Shown here: piece after piece, positions 1-5,752 of the stretch | Layout: every line of letters starts with the position of its first letter | Position numbering within the stretch: position 1 is the first letter of the stretch | Assembly: GCA_029983595.1 (NCBI GenBank) | Contig: JASBZD010000062.1 | Location: forward strand, 1-7,359 | Length of the DNA: 7,359 nucleotides | Origin: Peptoniphilaceae bacterium | Lineage (GTDB): Bacteria; Bacillota; Clostridia; Tissierellales; Peptoniphilaceae | Reading direction: 5' to 3' | The notes under the pieces: generated by a model | Database searches by the model: none | Told to the model about the DNA's origin: nothing | The model's input: the letters and a program-made list of their open reading frames with translations, nothing else | Position numbers and translations under genes: made by a program

Positions 1-296
1 ATAAAAATTCTGAAAAAGAAAATAATTCAGATTCTAAAAAACCAGAACAACCTTCTGCACCTTCAAATGAAGCTCCTTCTAAAAAACTAGTAAATTATAA
101 TATGAAATTTGATTTACCTACTGATAGAGAATCTGTAAATATTAAAATTGATAAGGTAGAAAATAGAACTACTACGGAAGTTTATAATAAACAGCACTCT
201 TCAGGTGAGGGAAGTATAAAAGTTCCTATCCAAGCTTCTGAAGATGCGACATTCCTTATATATGTAGATGGAAGTCTATATCAACAATATCCATAA
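1..296 (+). CDS. prkC: Ser/Thr protein kinase PrkC/Stk1 family, C-terminal extracellular tail (5' truncated by window)
   Basis: The frame is open from the left edge (first complete codon at 3) to TAA at 294-296, so this is the 3' end of a longer gene; the first ATG at 102 is internal. The visible residues are about 28 of a Ser/Pro/Lys/Glu/Asn-rich linker, then a beta-rich segment of about 65 residues containing EVYNKQH and YVDGSLYQQYP near the end. That layout matches the last extracytoplasmic (Ig-like) domain after the PASTA repeats of PrkC/Stk1 kinases, which sense cell-wall fragments through PASTA domains and phosphorylate cytoplasmic targets. No kinase or PASTA residues lie in the window, so the call leans on tail style and on the following rsgA-rpe-thiN order, where prkC is the usual upstream gene in Bacillota. 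The stop overlaps the rsgA start by one base (TAATG). Alternative: another secreted or anchored protein with a Pro/Ser linker. Confidence 0.8.
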   Translation, partial: KNSEKENNSDSKKPEQPSAPSNEAPSKKLVNYNMKFDLPTDRESVNIKIDKVENRTTTEVYNKQHSSGEGSIKVPIQASEDATFLIYVDGSLYQQYP

Positions 297-1159
297 TGAA
301 TAATACTGGAAGAATTATAAAAGGAGTCGGTGGCTTTTACTATATTGCATTTGAGGGCGATATTTATGAGTCAAAGGCCACTGCATTATTTAGAAAAAAT
401 AATATAAAACTAGCTGTAGGCGATTATGTTGAGTTTTTTATAAATGATGATGGAACGGCGTATATTAAAGATATTATCTTAAGAGAAAATATCTTTTTAC
501 GCCCGCCTGTAGCTAATGTAGATGATGTTTTTATTGTCATCTCATCTAAAGAGCCCAATATTAATTTACAGCTTGTAGATAGGATGATTTTATTATCTTT
601 CTATAATGGGATAAAACCTACTATTATTGTCAATAAAACTGATATTGACATGGATGGTTCTAGAAAAATAAAAGAAAAATATGAAAATAGTGGGTTTGAA
701 GTACATCTATCTTCGATAATTGATGAAGGATCTGTAAGTGAAATCCATAGTCTTACTACTGGGAAAACTATAATGTTTATGGGAGTTAGTGGGGTAGGAA
801 AATCATCTTTAATCTCAAAACTTATTGGTAAGGATTTAGAGACTGGTGATATTTCTAAAAAGACATCACGTGGAAAACATACCACACGCCATGTAGAGCT
901 TCTTTCTTATGAAGATAACTCATATATAGTAGATACTCCTGGATTTAGCTCACTTTCTCTAGATTTTCTAGAAAATGATAGAGAGCTTGAGTCATATTAT
1001 CCAGAGTTTAAAAATTATGAGTGTAAATTTAATAATTGTAAGCATATTGACGAGCCAAAATGTGGCGTAAAAGATGCGCTAGAAAATAAAGAGATAGAAA
1101 AATTTAGATATGAAAATTATCTATATTTTGTAAATGAATTAAAAAATAGGAGATTTTAA
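296..1159 (+). CDS. rsgA: Small ribosomal subunit biogenesis GTPase RsgA (circularly permuted)
   Basis: The 287-aa product matches the usual RsgA/YjeQ/CpgA length. An N-terminal OB-fold region (about 1-70) is followed by GTPase motifs in permuted order: G4 NKTD at 113-116, G1 P-loop GVSGVGKS at 163-170, a G2 region rich in Ser/Thr/Arg near 190-198, and G3 DTPG at 203-206. A C-terminal zinc site CX4CXHX5C uses C243, C248, H250 and C256. The family is known to bind the 30S subunit late in maturation and hydrolyse GTP to release; it acts in the cytoplasm. No convincing Shine-Dalgarno precedes the ATG. The TAATG overlap with the kinase gene implies translational re-initiation, so the two are probably coupled. 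In Bacillus subtilis the orthologue CpgA is a reported PrkC substrate, which fits the neighbourhood. Nothing looks broken. Confidence 0.97.
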   Translation: MNNTGRIIKGVGGFYYIAFEGDIYESKATALFRKNNIKLAVGDYVEFFINDDGTAYIKDIILRENIFLRPPVANVDDVFIVISSKEPNINLQLVDRMILLSFYNGIKPTIIVNKTDIDMDGSRKIKEKYENSGFEVHLSSIIDEGSVSEIHSLTTGKTIMFMGVSGVGKSSLISKLIGKDLETGDISKKTSRGKHTTRHVELLSYEDNSYIVDTPGFSSLSLDFLENDRELESYYPEFKNYECKFNNCKHIDEPKCGVKDALENKEIEKFRYENYLYFVNELKNRRF

Positions 1160-1809
1160 TGAATATTTTATCGCCATCAATAATGACGGCAGACTTTTTA
1201 AACTTAGGTAGAGATTTAGAAGAAATAAAAAAAGCTGGGGTAAAAAATCTGCATCTAGATGTAATGGATGGGAATTTTGTGCCAAATATTTCTTATGGTC
1301 CAAAAATCATATCTGACATAAAAAAGGGAACAGATTTTATTTTAGATGCACATCTAATGATAAATGAGCCAGAAAATCTAATAGAAGAATTTTCTAAAGC
1401 TGGTTGTGATTATATTACTATCCACCCAGAATCTACAATTCATCTTCATAGACAGATAAGTTTAATAAAATCATTTGGTAAAAAAGCTGGAGTTTCATTA
1501 AATCCTTCTACTCCTTTATCCTATTTAGATTATGTTATTGATGATATTGATCTAATTTTGATAATGAGTGTCAATCCTGGGTTTGGGGGACAGTCATTTA
1601 TTCCTAAGATTTTAGATAAAATTAGAGAAACTAAAGAATTAATTGGGGATAGAGATATTATTTTAGAAGTTGACGGCGGTGTAAAACTAGATAACCTTAA
1701 AGATATTATAGATGCTGGAGCAGATATGGTTGTAGTTGGTTCTGCTGTTTTTGATGGCAAAGATCCTAGAAAAAATGCAGAGGAGTTTTTAGAAATTTTA
1801 AATGATTAA
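1159..1809 (+). CDS. rpe: Ribulose-phosphate 3-epimerase
   Basis: The 216-aa protein is a full-length TIM-barrel epimerase of the pentose phosphate pathway, interconverting ribulose 5-phosphate and xylulose 5-phosphate in the cytoplasm. Visible family motifs are SPSIMTADF at the N-terminus, LHLDVMDGNFVPN from residue 31, DAHLMI from 63, VNPGFGGQ at 138-145, EVDGGV from 170 and VVVGSAVF from 191. The expected metal ligands are H32, D34, H65 and D172, with D34 and D172 as the acid/base pair; phosphate-binding glycines follow D172 and lie at G194. The start ATG overlaps the rsgA stop (TAATG). AGGAG at 1148-1152, six bases upstream, supports it. It is the third gene of the kinase-rsgA-rpe-thiN operon and overlaps thiN by 8 bases. 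Confidence 0.97.
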   Translation: MNILSPSIMTADFLNLGRDLEEIKKAGVKNLHLDVMDGNFVPNISYGPKIISDIKKGTDFILDAHLMINEPENLIEEFSKAGCDYITIHPESTIHLHRQISLIKSFGKKAGVSLNPSTPLSYLDYVIDDIDLILIMSVNPGFGGQSFIPKILDKIRETKELIGDRDIILEVDGGVKLDNLKDIIDAGADMVVVGSAVFDGKDPRKNAEEFLEILND

Positions 1810-2419
1810 TACGTTGATAGTAGGTGGCGGATTTAAGCTTAAGGATACTTCAAAAATATTTTTTAATACGTATGACTATATAATTGCTGCTGATTCGGGG
1901 TTTGATTTTTTAGAAGAGCATGGGATAAAGCCTGATTATTTAGTAGGTGATCTCGATTCGATTAAATCAAGCGTTGAAGATATAGATGGAGTAGAGATAA
2001 TTAAATATCCGACTGAAAAAAATGCGACAGATATGGAAATAGCGATAGATAAAGCGATCGATCTAGAATCTGATAGTGTAACTATTCTTTCTGCTATAGG
2101 TACTAGATTAGACCATACGTTAGCAAATCTTACTTTACTTAAAAAGCTTTTAGAATCTGGAGCAGAGTCAGAGATCATCTCAAACTATAATAAAGTAATA
2201 CCACTTATTGGTAAAGGAATGATATTAAAAGATGATTTTAAATATTTTTCTATTATGACTTTTGAAGATACAATAGTTTCAATTGATGGAGTAAAATATC
2301 CTATAGAAAATTTTAAAGTCGAGTTTGGCACTTCAAGACTTATAAGTAACGAGATAACGGAAGAATATGCGACTATTTATACTGATAAATTTGTTTTATT
2401 AATACAAAGTAGAGACTAG
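1802..2419 (+). CDS. thiN: Thiamine pyrophosphokinase
   Basis: The 205-aa product matches the ThiN/YloS family, which transfers pyrophosphate from ATP to thiamine to make the cofactor thiamine diphosphate. Motifs in order are AADSG at 29-33, the metal-binding GDLDS at 49-53, NATDMEIAI from 74, GTRLDHTLANL from 100, and a C-terminal thiamine-binding-type domain containing SRLISNE. The aspartates D31, D50, D52, D77 and D104 are the expected metal and nucleotide ligands. The ATG lies inside rpe (8-base overlap). The nearest purine-rich match, GAGGAG at 1780-1785, is too far upstream, so translation is probably coupled to rpe. The gene makes cofactor from salvaged thiamine; no biosynthesis genes or TPP riboswitch are visible here. 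The last codons are part of the operon's terminator hairpin. Confidence 0.95.
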   Translation: MINTLIVGGGFKLKDTSKIFFNTYDYIIAADSGFDFLEEHGIKPDYLVGDLDSIKSSVEDIDGVEIIKYPTEKNATDMEIAIDKAIDLESDSVTILSAIGTRLDHTLANLTLLKKLLESGAESEIISNYNKVIPLIGKGMILKDDFKYFSIMTFEDTIVSIDGVKYPIENFKVEFGTSRLISNEITEEYATIYTDKFVLLIQSRD

Positions 2420-2442
2420 ATAGGACTAGTCTCTTTTATTTT
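2411..2442 (+). terminator. Intrinsic terminator of the prkC-rsgA-rpe-thiN operon, probably shared with the convergent gene
   Basis: A perfect 9-bp stem pairs AGAGACTAG (2411-2419) with CTAGTCTCT (2426-2434) around a 6-base loop, followed by a T-rich run (TTTATTTTAT). The left arm includes the thiN stop codon TAG. On the minus strand the same hairpin lies directly after the TmcAL stop (TAA, 2438-2436), but the minus-strand T tract is poor, so termination in that direction is less certain. Confidence 0.8.
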
Positions 2443-3608
2443 ATAATAATTGGGGATTTTAAATAGTCCTGATTAATATTTTCTTTTTTTAGTAGTGAAT
2501 AGAGATTTGTAGTTTTAATCTCTATTTTGGCTATATTTTTTATATTATCTGACATTTTATAATATTCTGAAAATTTATTTATATATGGGTTTTCTAAATT
2601 TTTTAATATACTAGCGCCATTATTATTAAAGCCTAAAATGCGAATATATGAATCTTTATTAAGCGCTCTAAATATATCTTCTTTTTCAATTTCTAGAAGG
2701 CTAGATATTATAAATCTTCTAACTCTCGAAGTGGTAATTCTTTTATTAGACACATTTTCATAAAAAGTATCGAGATCCTCTGAGTCTAGGTATTTTATTA
2801 TTCTATTTTCTAGTCCTTTTTCATAATCTAAAATATTTTCATAATCTATTTTATCAATTAAGAATTTATATTTAATAAACTCATAAAGTAAATTTTTATC
2901 TGGAAGATTATCAAAGCTTATATCTTTATAGATATCTGGTATTAGATGATTATATTTTTTATTATTATATAATTTATTTCTTATATTAGTAGATGATGTA
3001 AAATTCTCCAATTCTGATATATCATCATGGGTAGAGTTTAGTCTATATATTGGATTTATATTTATATTATAATTATTTTCTAAAATGGCTTTTGTATATT
3101 CAATTCCTAAGATATTATTAGGCTTTTCTATAAAATTTATTTCGTCTTTATCTAATATATTTAATGATTCTAAAGCCATATTTCTAGATCTAATATAGCT
3201 ATTTCCAAGGTTTAAGTTAGACTTTATTAATGACTCTAAATTCTCATCTTTAATATTTAGTGAATTAGATATCTTAATAAATCTTTCTTTATCTGCAATT
3301 TCAGACCCAAATGCTAGATCAGTAATCCCTACACCATTTAAGATTTTAAGCGCACCTTTTGAAAATACTTCTGCATTTTGGCAAGAAAATACAGCGGGAA
3401 GTTCGAGCACCAAATCGGCTCCAGCGCGAAGTGCTAAAGTCGCTCTATCCCATTTTGATAAAATAGATGGTTCTCCTCGCTGCACAAAACTTCCAGATAA
3501 AACTACTATGATTTTACTTTCTGGATATGTATTTTTGATATTATTTATAATATACTCATGACCCTTATGTAAGGGATTAAATTCTGCTACTAAGCCAAAA
3601 ATCCTCAT
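2436..3608 (-). CDS. tmcAL: tRNA(Met) cytidine acetate ligase TmcAL (YlbM family)
   Basis: The 390-aa protein (family members are about 400) matches TmcAL, which uses acetate and ATP, via acetyl-AMP, to form N4-acetylcytidine at the wobble position of elongator tRNA(Met). Numbering from the chosen start, the HXGH nucleotidyltransferase motif is HKGH at 14-17 within EFNPLHKGH. Next come SGSFVQRGEP at 38-47, GADLVLELP near 63-71, FGSE at 100-103, KPNNILGIEY at 152-161, SSTNIR at 195-200, TSRVRRF from 303 and YIRILGFN at 331-338. All are recognisable family blocks. The reading frame extends six codons upstream to an ATG at 3626-3624, but that ATG has no ribosome-binding site, whereas AGGA six bases before the ATG at 3608-3606 fits. 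The latter also gives the family-typical N-terminus MRIFGLVAEFNP. It is monocistronic, convergent with thiN and divergent from ackA. Base use is more AT-rich than in ackA. Confidence 0.95.
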   Translation of the reverse strand: MRIFGLVAEFNPLHKGHEYIINNIKNTYPESKIIVVLSGSFVQRGEPSILSKWDRATLALRAGADLVLELPAVFSCQNAEVFSKGALKILNGVGITDLAFGSEIADKERFIKISNSLNIKDENLESLIKSNLNLGNSYIRSRNMALESLNILDKDEINFIEKPNNILGIEYTKAILENNYNININPIYRLNSTHDDISELENFTSSTNIRNKLYNNKKYNHLIPDIYKDISFDNLPDKNLLYEFIKYKFLIDKIDYENILDYEKGLENRIIKYLDSEDLDTFYENVSNKRITTSRVRRFIISSLLEIEKEDIFRALNKDSYIRILGFNNNGASILKNLENPYINKFSEYYKMSDNIKNIAKIEIKTTNLYSLLKKENINQDYLKSPIIIK

Positions 3609-3622
3609 TTTAATTCCTATTT
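3609..3622 (-). promoter_or_regulatory. Ribosome-binding site deciding the tmcAL start
   Basis: On the minus strand TAGGA is followed by ATTAAA and then the ATG at 3608-3606, giving AGGA (3618-3615) with 6-base spacing. The alternative in-frame ATG 18 bases upstream is preceded only by A/T-rich sequence without a purine block, so the shorter start is preferred. Confidence 0.7.
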
Positions 3623-3628
3623 TCATTT

Positions 3629-3657
3629 TTGATTATTTAACTATTTTCGTTTATAAT
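3629..3657 (+). promoter_or_regulatory. SigA-type promoter of ackA
   Basis: TTGATT (3629-3634) and a perfect TATAAT (3652-3657) are separated by exactly 17 bases. Transcription would start near 3664, leaving a leader of about 34 bases that contains GGAGG at 3687-3691, six bases before the ackA ATG. No clear operator was recognised. Confidence 0.75.
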
Positions 3658-3681
3658 ATCATATAGTAATTTAAATTTTAA
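3653..3681 (-). promoter_or_regulatory. Possible promoter of tmcAL
   Basis: Minus strand: TTAAAA (3681-3676) and TATTAT (3658-3653) are separated by 17 bases, matching the housekeeping consensus at 4 of 6 and 5 of 6 positions. The predicted transcript start would lie about 40 bases before the tmcAL ATG. In such AT-rich DNA chance matches are common, so this is tentative. Its -10 occupies nearly the same bases as the ackA -10 on the other strand. Confidence 0.35.
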
Positions 3682-3697
3682 TATATGGAGGCTATCA

Positions 3698-4885
3698 ATG
3701 AAAGTATTAGTAATTAACTGTGGGAGTTCTTCTCTTAAATTTCAAATAATAGATACTGAAACTGAAGAAGTAAAAGCAAAAGGATTAGTTGAAAGAATTG
3801 GGATTGATAATTCTAGACTAAAATATGAGCCAGCTGGAATGGATGAAGTAGAAATATTTAATGACATTCCTGACCATAAAGTAGCTATAAAAATGGTTCT
3901 AGATGCATTAGTTGATGAAAACCACGGCGTTTTAGAATCACTTGATGAGATAGAAGCTGCAGGTCATAGAGTAGTAAATGGTGGGGAAGAGTTTAATAAA
4001 TCTGTACTTATCAATGATGAAGCATTAGAAGGAATTAAAAGATATATCCCTCTTGCACCACTTCACAACCCAGCTAATATCGAAGGAATCCTTGCTACTA
4101 AAGAATTAATGCCAAATACTCCAATGGTTGCTGTATTTGATACTTCATTCCATACTACTATGGAGCCTGTTAACTATATTTATTCAATTCCTTATGAATA
4201 TTACGAAAAATATAATATCAGAAGATATGGAGCTCATGGTACTTCTCACAGATATGTAGCTATGAGAACTGCTGAAATCCTAGGTAAAAAAGATATTAAT
4301 GTTATCGTATGTCACTTAGGTAATGGTTCTTCTATTACTGCAGTAAAGGAAGGAAAATCAATAGATACTTCTATGGGTATGACTCCACTTGAAGGCGTAA
4401 CTATGGGTACTAGGTCAGGAAATATCGACCCAGCTATTATCCCATTCTTAGGCCAAAAAGAAAATCTTTCTTACGAAGAAATGGATAATCTTTTAAATAA
4501 AAAATCTGGTGTTTTAGGAATTTCTGGAATTTCTTCTGACTTTAGAGATTTAGAAGATGCAGCAGCTAAAGGTAATGAGAGAGCAAAACTAGCTTTAGAT
4601 ATTTTTGCATCTGATGTAGCTAAATATATCGGTATGTATATGACTGAGTTTGAAGATCTTGATGCTATTGCTTTTACAGCTGGTGTAGGTGAAAACTCTG
4701 CTTCTATGAGAGAAGCTATCGTAGAAAAACTAGCTATCGCTGGTATAAAAATCGATAAACAAGAAAATGATATGAGAGGAAAAGAAAAAATCGTATCTAC
4801 AGATGATTCTAGCGTAAAAGTTTTAGTTGTTCCTACTAATGAAGAGCTAATGATCGCTTTAGATACTGTAGAATTAGCTAAATAA
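3698..4885 (+). CDS. ackA: Acetate kinase
   Basis: The 395-aa enzyme interconverts acetyl phosphate plus ADP and acetate plus ATP, the substrate-level phosphorylation step of acetate fermentation, in the cytoplasm. Visible motifs are NCGSSSLKF (7-15), GHRVVNGG (89-96), PLHNPANIEG (121-130), FDTSFH (147-152), YGAHGTSHR (177-185), HLGNGSS (206-212), TRSGNIDP (238-245) and AGVGENS (328-334). By family alignment the active-site residues are N7, R91, H123, D148, H180, R239 and E382, all present. GGAGG six bases upstream supports the start. Acetate kinase is often paired with pta; here no pta lies on either side, and the upstream neighbour is the divergent tmcAL. Codon use is richer in C-ending codons than in the flanking genes, consistent with high expression. 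No strong terminator follows; the next gene has its own promoter. Confidence 0.98.
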   Translation: MKVLVINCGSSSLKFQIIDTETEEVKAKGLVERIGIDNSRLKYEPAGMDEVEIFNDIPDHKVAIKMVLDALVDENHGVLESLDEIEAAGHRVVNGGEEFNKSVLINDEALEGIKRYIPLAPLHNPANIEGILATKELMPNTPMVAVFDTSFHTTMEPVNYIYSIPYEYYEKYNIRRYGAHGTSHRYVAMRTAEILGKKDINVIVCHLGNGSSITAVKEGKSIDTSMGMTPLEGVTMGTRSGNIDPAIIPFLGQKENLSYEEMDNLLNKKSGVLGISGISSDFRDLEDAAAKGNERAKLALDIFASDVAKYIGMYMTEFEDLDAIAFTAGVGENSASMREAIVEKLAIAGIKIDKQENDMRGKEKIVSTDDSSVKVLVVPTNEELMIALDTVELAK

Positions 4886-4903
4886 TTTAATTATTAAATA
4901 TTC

Positions 4904-4932
4904 TTGACATTTAAGATTTAAAATATTATAAT
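4904..4932 (+). promoter_or_regulatory. Consensus SigA-type promoter for the DUF177-rpmF transcript
   Basis: TTGACA (4904-4909) and TATAAT (4927-4932) are both perfect consensus hexamers with a 17-base spacer. The expected start near 4939 gives a leader of only about 20 bases, which contains the AAAGGGGA ribosome-binding site just before ATG 4959. This separates DUF177-rpmF expression from ackA, consistent with strong ribosomal-protein expression. Confidence 0.85.
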
Positions 4933-4937
4933 GTTAA
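4904..4937. repeat. Imperfect inverted repeat framing the DUF177-rpmF promoter
   Basis: TTGACATT (4904-4911) faces AATGTTAA (4930-4937). The arms are complementary at 7 of 8 positions plus one G-T pair and are separated by 18 bases. They cover the -35 hexamer and the end of the -10. This could be an operator or a by-product of AT-rich promoter sequence. Confidence 0.35.
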
Positions 4938-4958
4938 AGTTATTAAAAAAGGGGAACT

Positions 4959-5480
4959 ATGTATATTAACATTTCAGAATTTATTCAGAATGAAAATGAG
5001 CTTATATACAAAGACTCAGGCACTTGTGATATTTCTGGTGCTTTTCCAGACCAAGATTTTAGTGGCTCTGCAAGTTTTGATGTTTTAATCAGTAAAGTAG
5101 ATAATAAAGAACTTATTCTAGATTTAGACATTGATTATACTTATACTAAGCCATGTGATAGATGTCTAAAAAAAGTAGAGAATACTGAGAATACTAAATA
5201 TCAAGCTAAACTTTCTAACACTGAATATAAAGATGATTACGATGAGATAGAAGATATAGATGTTGTATCACTTTATCAAAATGAGTTTGATGTATGCAAA
5301 CTTATAAACGACGTTATCGTTGTTTCAATCCCCATGAAAACCCTTTGTGAAGAGTCTTGCGCTGGATTATGTCCAAAGTGTGGCAAGGATCTTAATAAAG
5401 GCGAATGTAACTGTGATACAGATGTTATTGATGAGAGATTTTCTGTATTAAAAGATTTTAAAATCGATGAGGAGGTGTAG
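4959..5480 (+). CDS. DUF177 / YceD family zinc-motif protein, rpmF-linked
   Basis: The 173-aa protein belongs to the YceD/DUF177 family (YlbN in Bacillus subtilis), almost always encoded directly before rpmF. A first Cys pair CDRC (66-69) lies mid-protein. The C-terminal third carries the family signature LCEESCAGLCPKCGKDLN with C130, C134, C138 and C141, then C150 and C152 (CNCD), and ends with DERFSVLKDF. These cysteines probably bind zinc. The molecular role is not firmly established in bacteria; links to rRNA or ribosome accumulation have been reported for relatives, including plant homologues. The start is supported by the AAAGGGGA block five bases upstream. The acidic stretch near 90-100 is ordinary for the family. 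The last codons (Asp-Glu-Glu-Val-stop) also form the rpmF Shine-Dalgarno. Confidence 0.93.
   Translation: MYINISEFIQNENELIYKDSGTCDISGAFPDQDFSGSASFDVLISKVDNKELILDLDIDYTYTKPCDRCLKKVENTENTKYQAKLSNTEYKDDYDEIEDIDVVSLYQNEFDVCKLINDVIVVSIPMKTLCEESCAGLCPKCGKDLNKGECNCDTDVIDERFSVLKDFKIDEEV
5470..5477 (+). promoter_or_regulatory. Full-length Shine-Dalgarno of rpmF inside the DUF177 gene
   Basis: AGGAGGTG is complementary to eight consecutive bases of the 16S rRNA 3' end and lies 5 bases before ATG 5483. It is read in the DUF177 frame as the final codons, so the two genes are translated in tandem. It identifies the short rpmF gene start. Confidence 0.85.
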
Positions 5481-5482
5481 TA

Positions 5483-5662
5483 ATGGCTGTTCCAAAGAGA
5501 AAAACTTCAAAACAAAGAAGAAACAAAAGAAGAGCTTCTGCTTATAGATTTAATAAACCTACTGTAACTACATGTCCAAATTGCTCAGAACCAGTTATGC
5601 CACATAGGGTTTGTAGAGCATGTGGATACTACGACGGTAAACAAATTATTGAAGAAGCGTAA
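5483..5662 (+). CDS. rpmF: 50S ribosomal protein L32 (bL32), zinc-ribbon form
   Basis: A 59-aa basic protein begins MAVPKRKTSKQRRNKRRA, the hallmark N-terminus of bL32. A zinc ribbon follows, CPNC (31-34) and CRAC (44-47), then GYYDGKQI near the C-terminus and a short acidic end. The length is normal for bL32. It is a structural protein of the large ribosomal subunit near the peptidyl transferase side. All four cysteines are present, so this is the zinc-dependent form rather than a zinc-independent paralogue. The gene starts two bases after the DUF177 stop with an excellent Shine-Dalgarno and is followed at once by a strong terminator. DUF177-rpmF is therefore a two-gene transcript. Confidence 0.98.
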   Translation: MAVPKRKTSKQRRNKRRASAYRFNKPTVTTCPNCSEPVMPHRVCRACGYYDGKQIIEEA

Positions 5663-5670
5663 AAAAACTA

Positions 5671-5705
5671 AAATGATTGCCTATTTTTTGGCAGTCATTT
5701 TTTTT
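5671..5705 (+). terminator. Strong intrinsic terminator after rpmF
   Basis: An 11-bp stem pairs AAATGATTGCC (5671-5681) with GGCAGTCATTT (5690-5700), with one T-G wobble and an 8-base T-rich loop. It is followed by an unbroken run of 8 T (5698-5705, partly within the stem). It separates rpmF from the plsX operon. Confidence 0.93.
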
Positions 5706-5706
5706 A

Positions 5707-5733
5707 TTGATTTTTAAAAGTCTATACTATAAT
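5707..5733 (+). promoter_or_regulatory. Probable promoter of the plsX-acpP-rnc operon
   Basis: A perfect TATAAT at 5728-5733 lies just before plsX. The best -35 candidate is TTGATT at 5707-5712, but the spacer is only 15 bases, shorter than the ideal 17. AAAGGAGGAG (5740-5749) then gives a strong ribosome-binding site before ATG 5753. The terminator just upstream makes a promoter here necessary; its exact -35 is uncertain. Confidence 0.55.
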
Positions 5734-5752
5734 ATGAGTAAAGGAGGAGTCT

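Noticed and set aside
102..296. Stand-alone 64-aa gene beginning at ATG 102
   Set aside because: The frame is open without a stop back to the window edge and the ATG has no ribosome-binding site; it is an internal Met of the kinase tail.
601..885. Antisense reading frame of 94 codons inside rsgA
   Set aside because: It lies opposite the conserved GTPase motifs, has no family resemblance and is explained as a shadow of rsgA codon use. The same applies to minus-strand frames at 1530-1760, 1936-2178 and 5824-6129.
3609..3626. Longer tmcAL start at the ATG at 3626-3624
   Set aside because: No ribosome-binding site precedes it, and it adds residues before the family-typical MRIFGLVAEFNP start, which has AGGA at proper spacing.
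4886..4898. Terminator after ackA from TTTAAT and ATTAAA
   Set aside because: The palindrome is all A/T with a 1-3 base loop and no T tract, too weak to call an intrinsic terminator.
5719..5728. FapR or similar operator upstream of plsX (AGT-N4-ACT)
   Set aside because: Only three bases match on each side and the symmetry does not extend; not enough to call a binding site.
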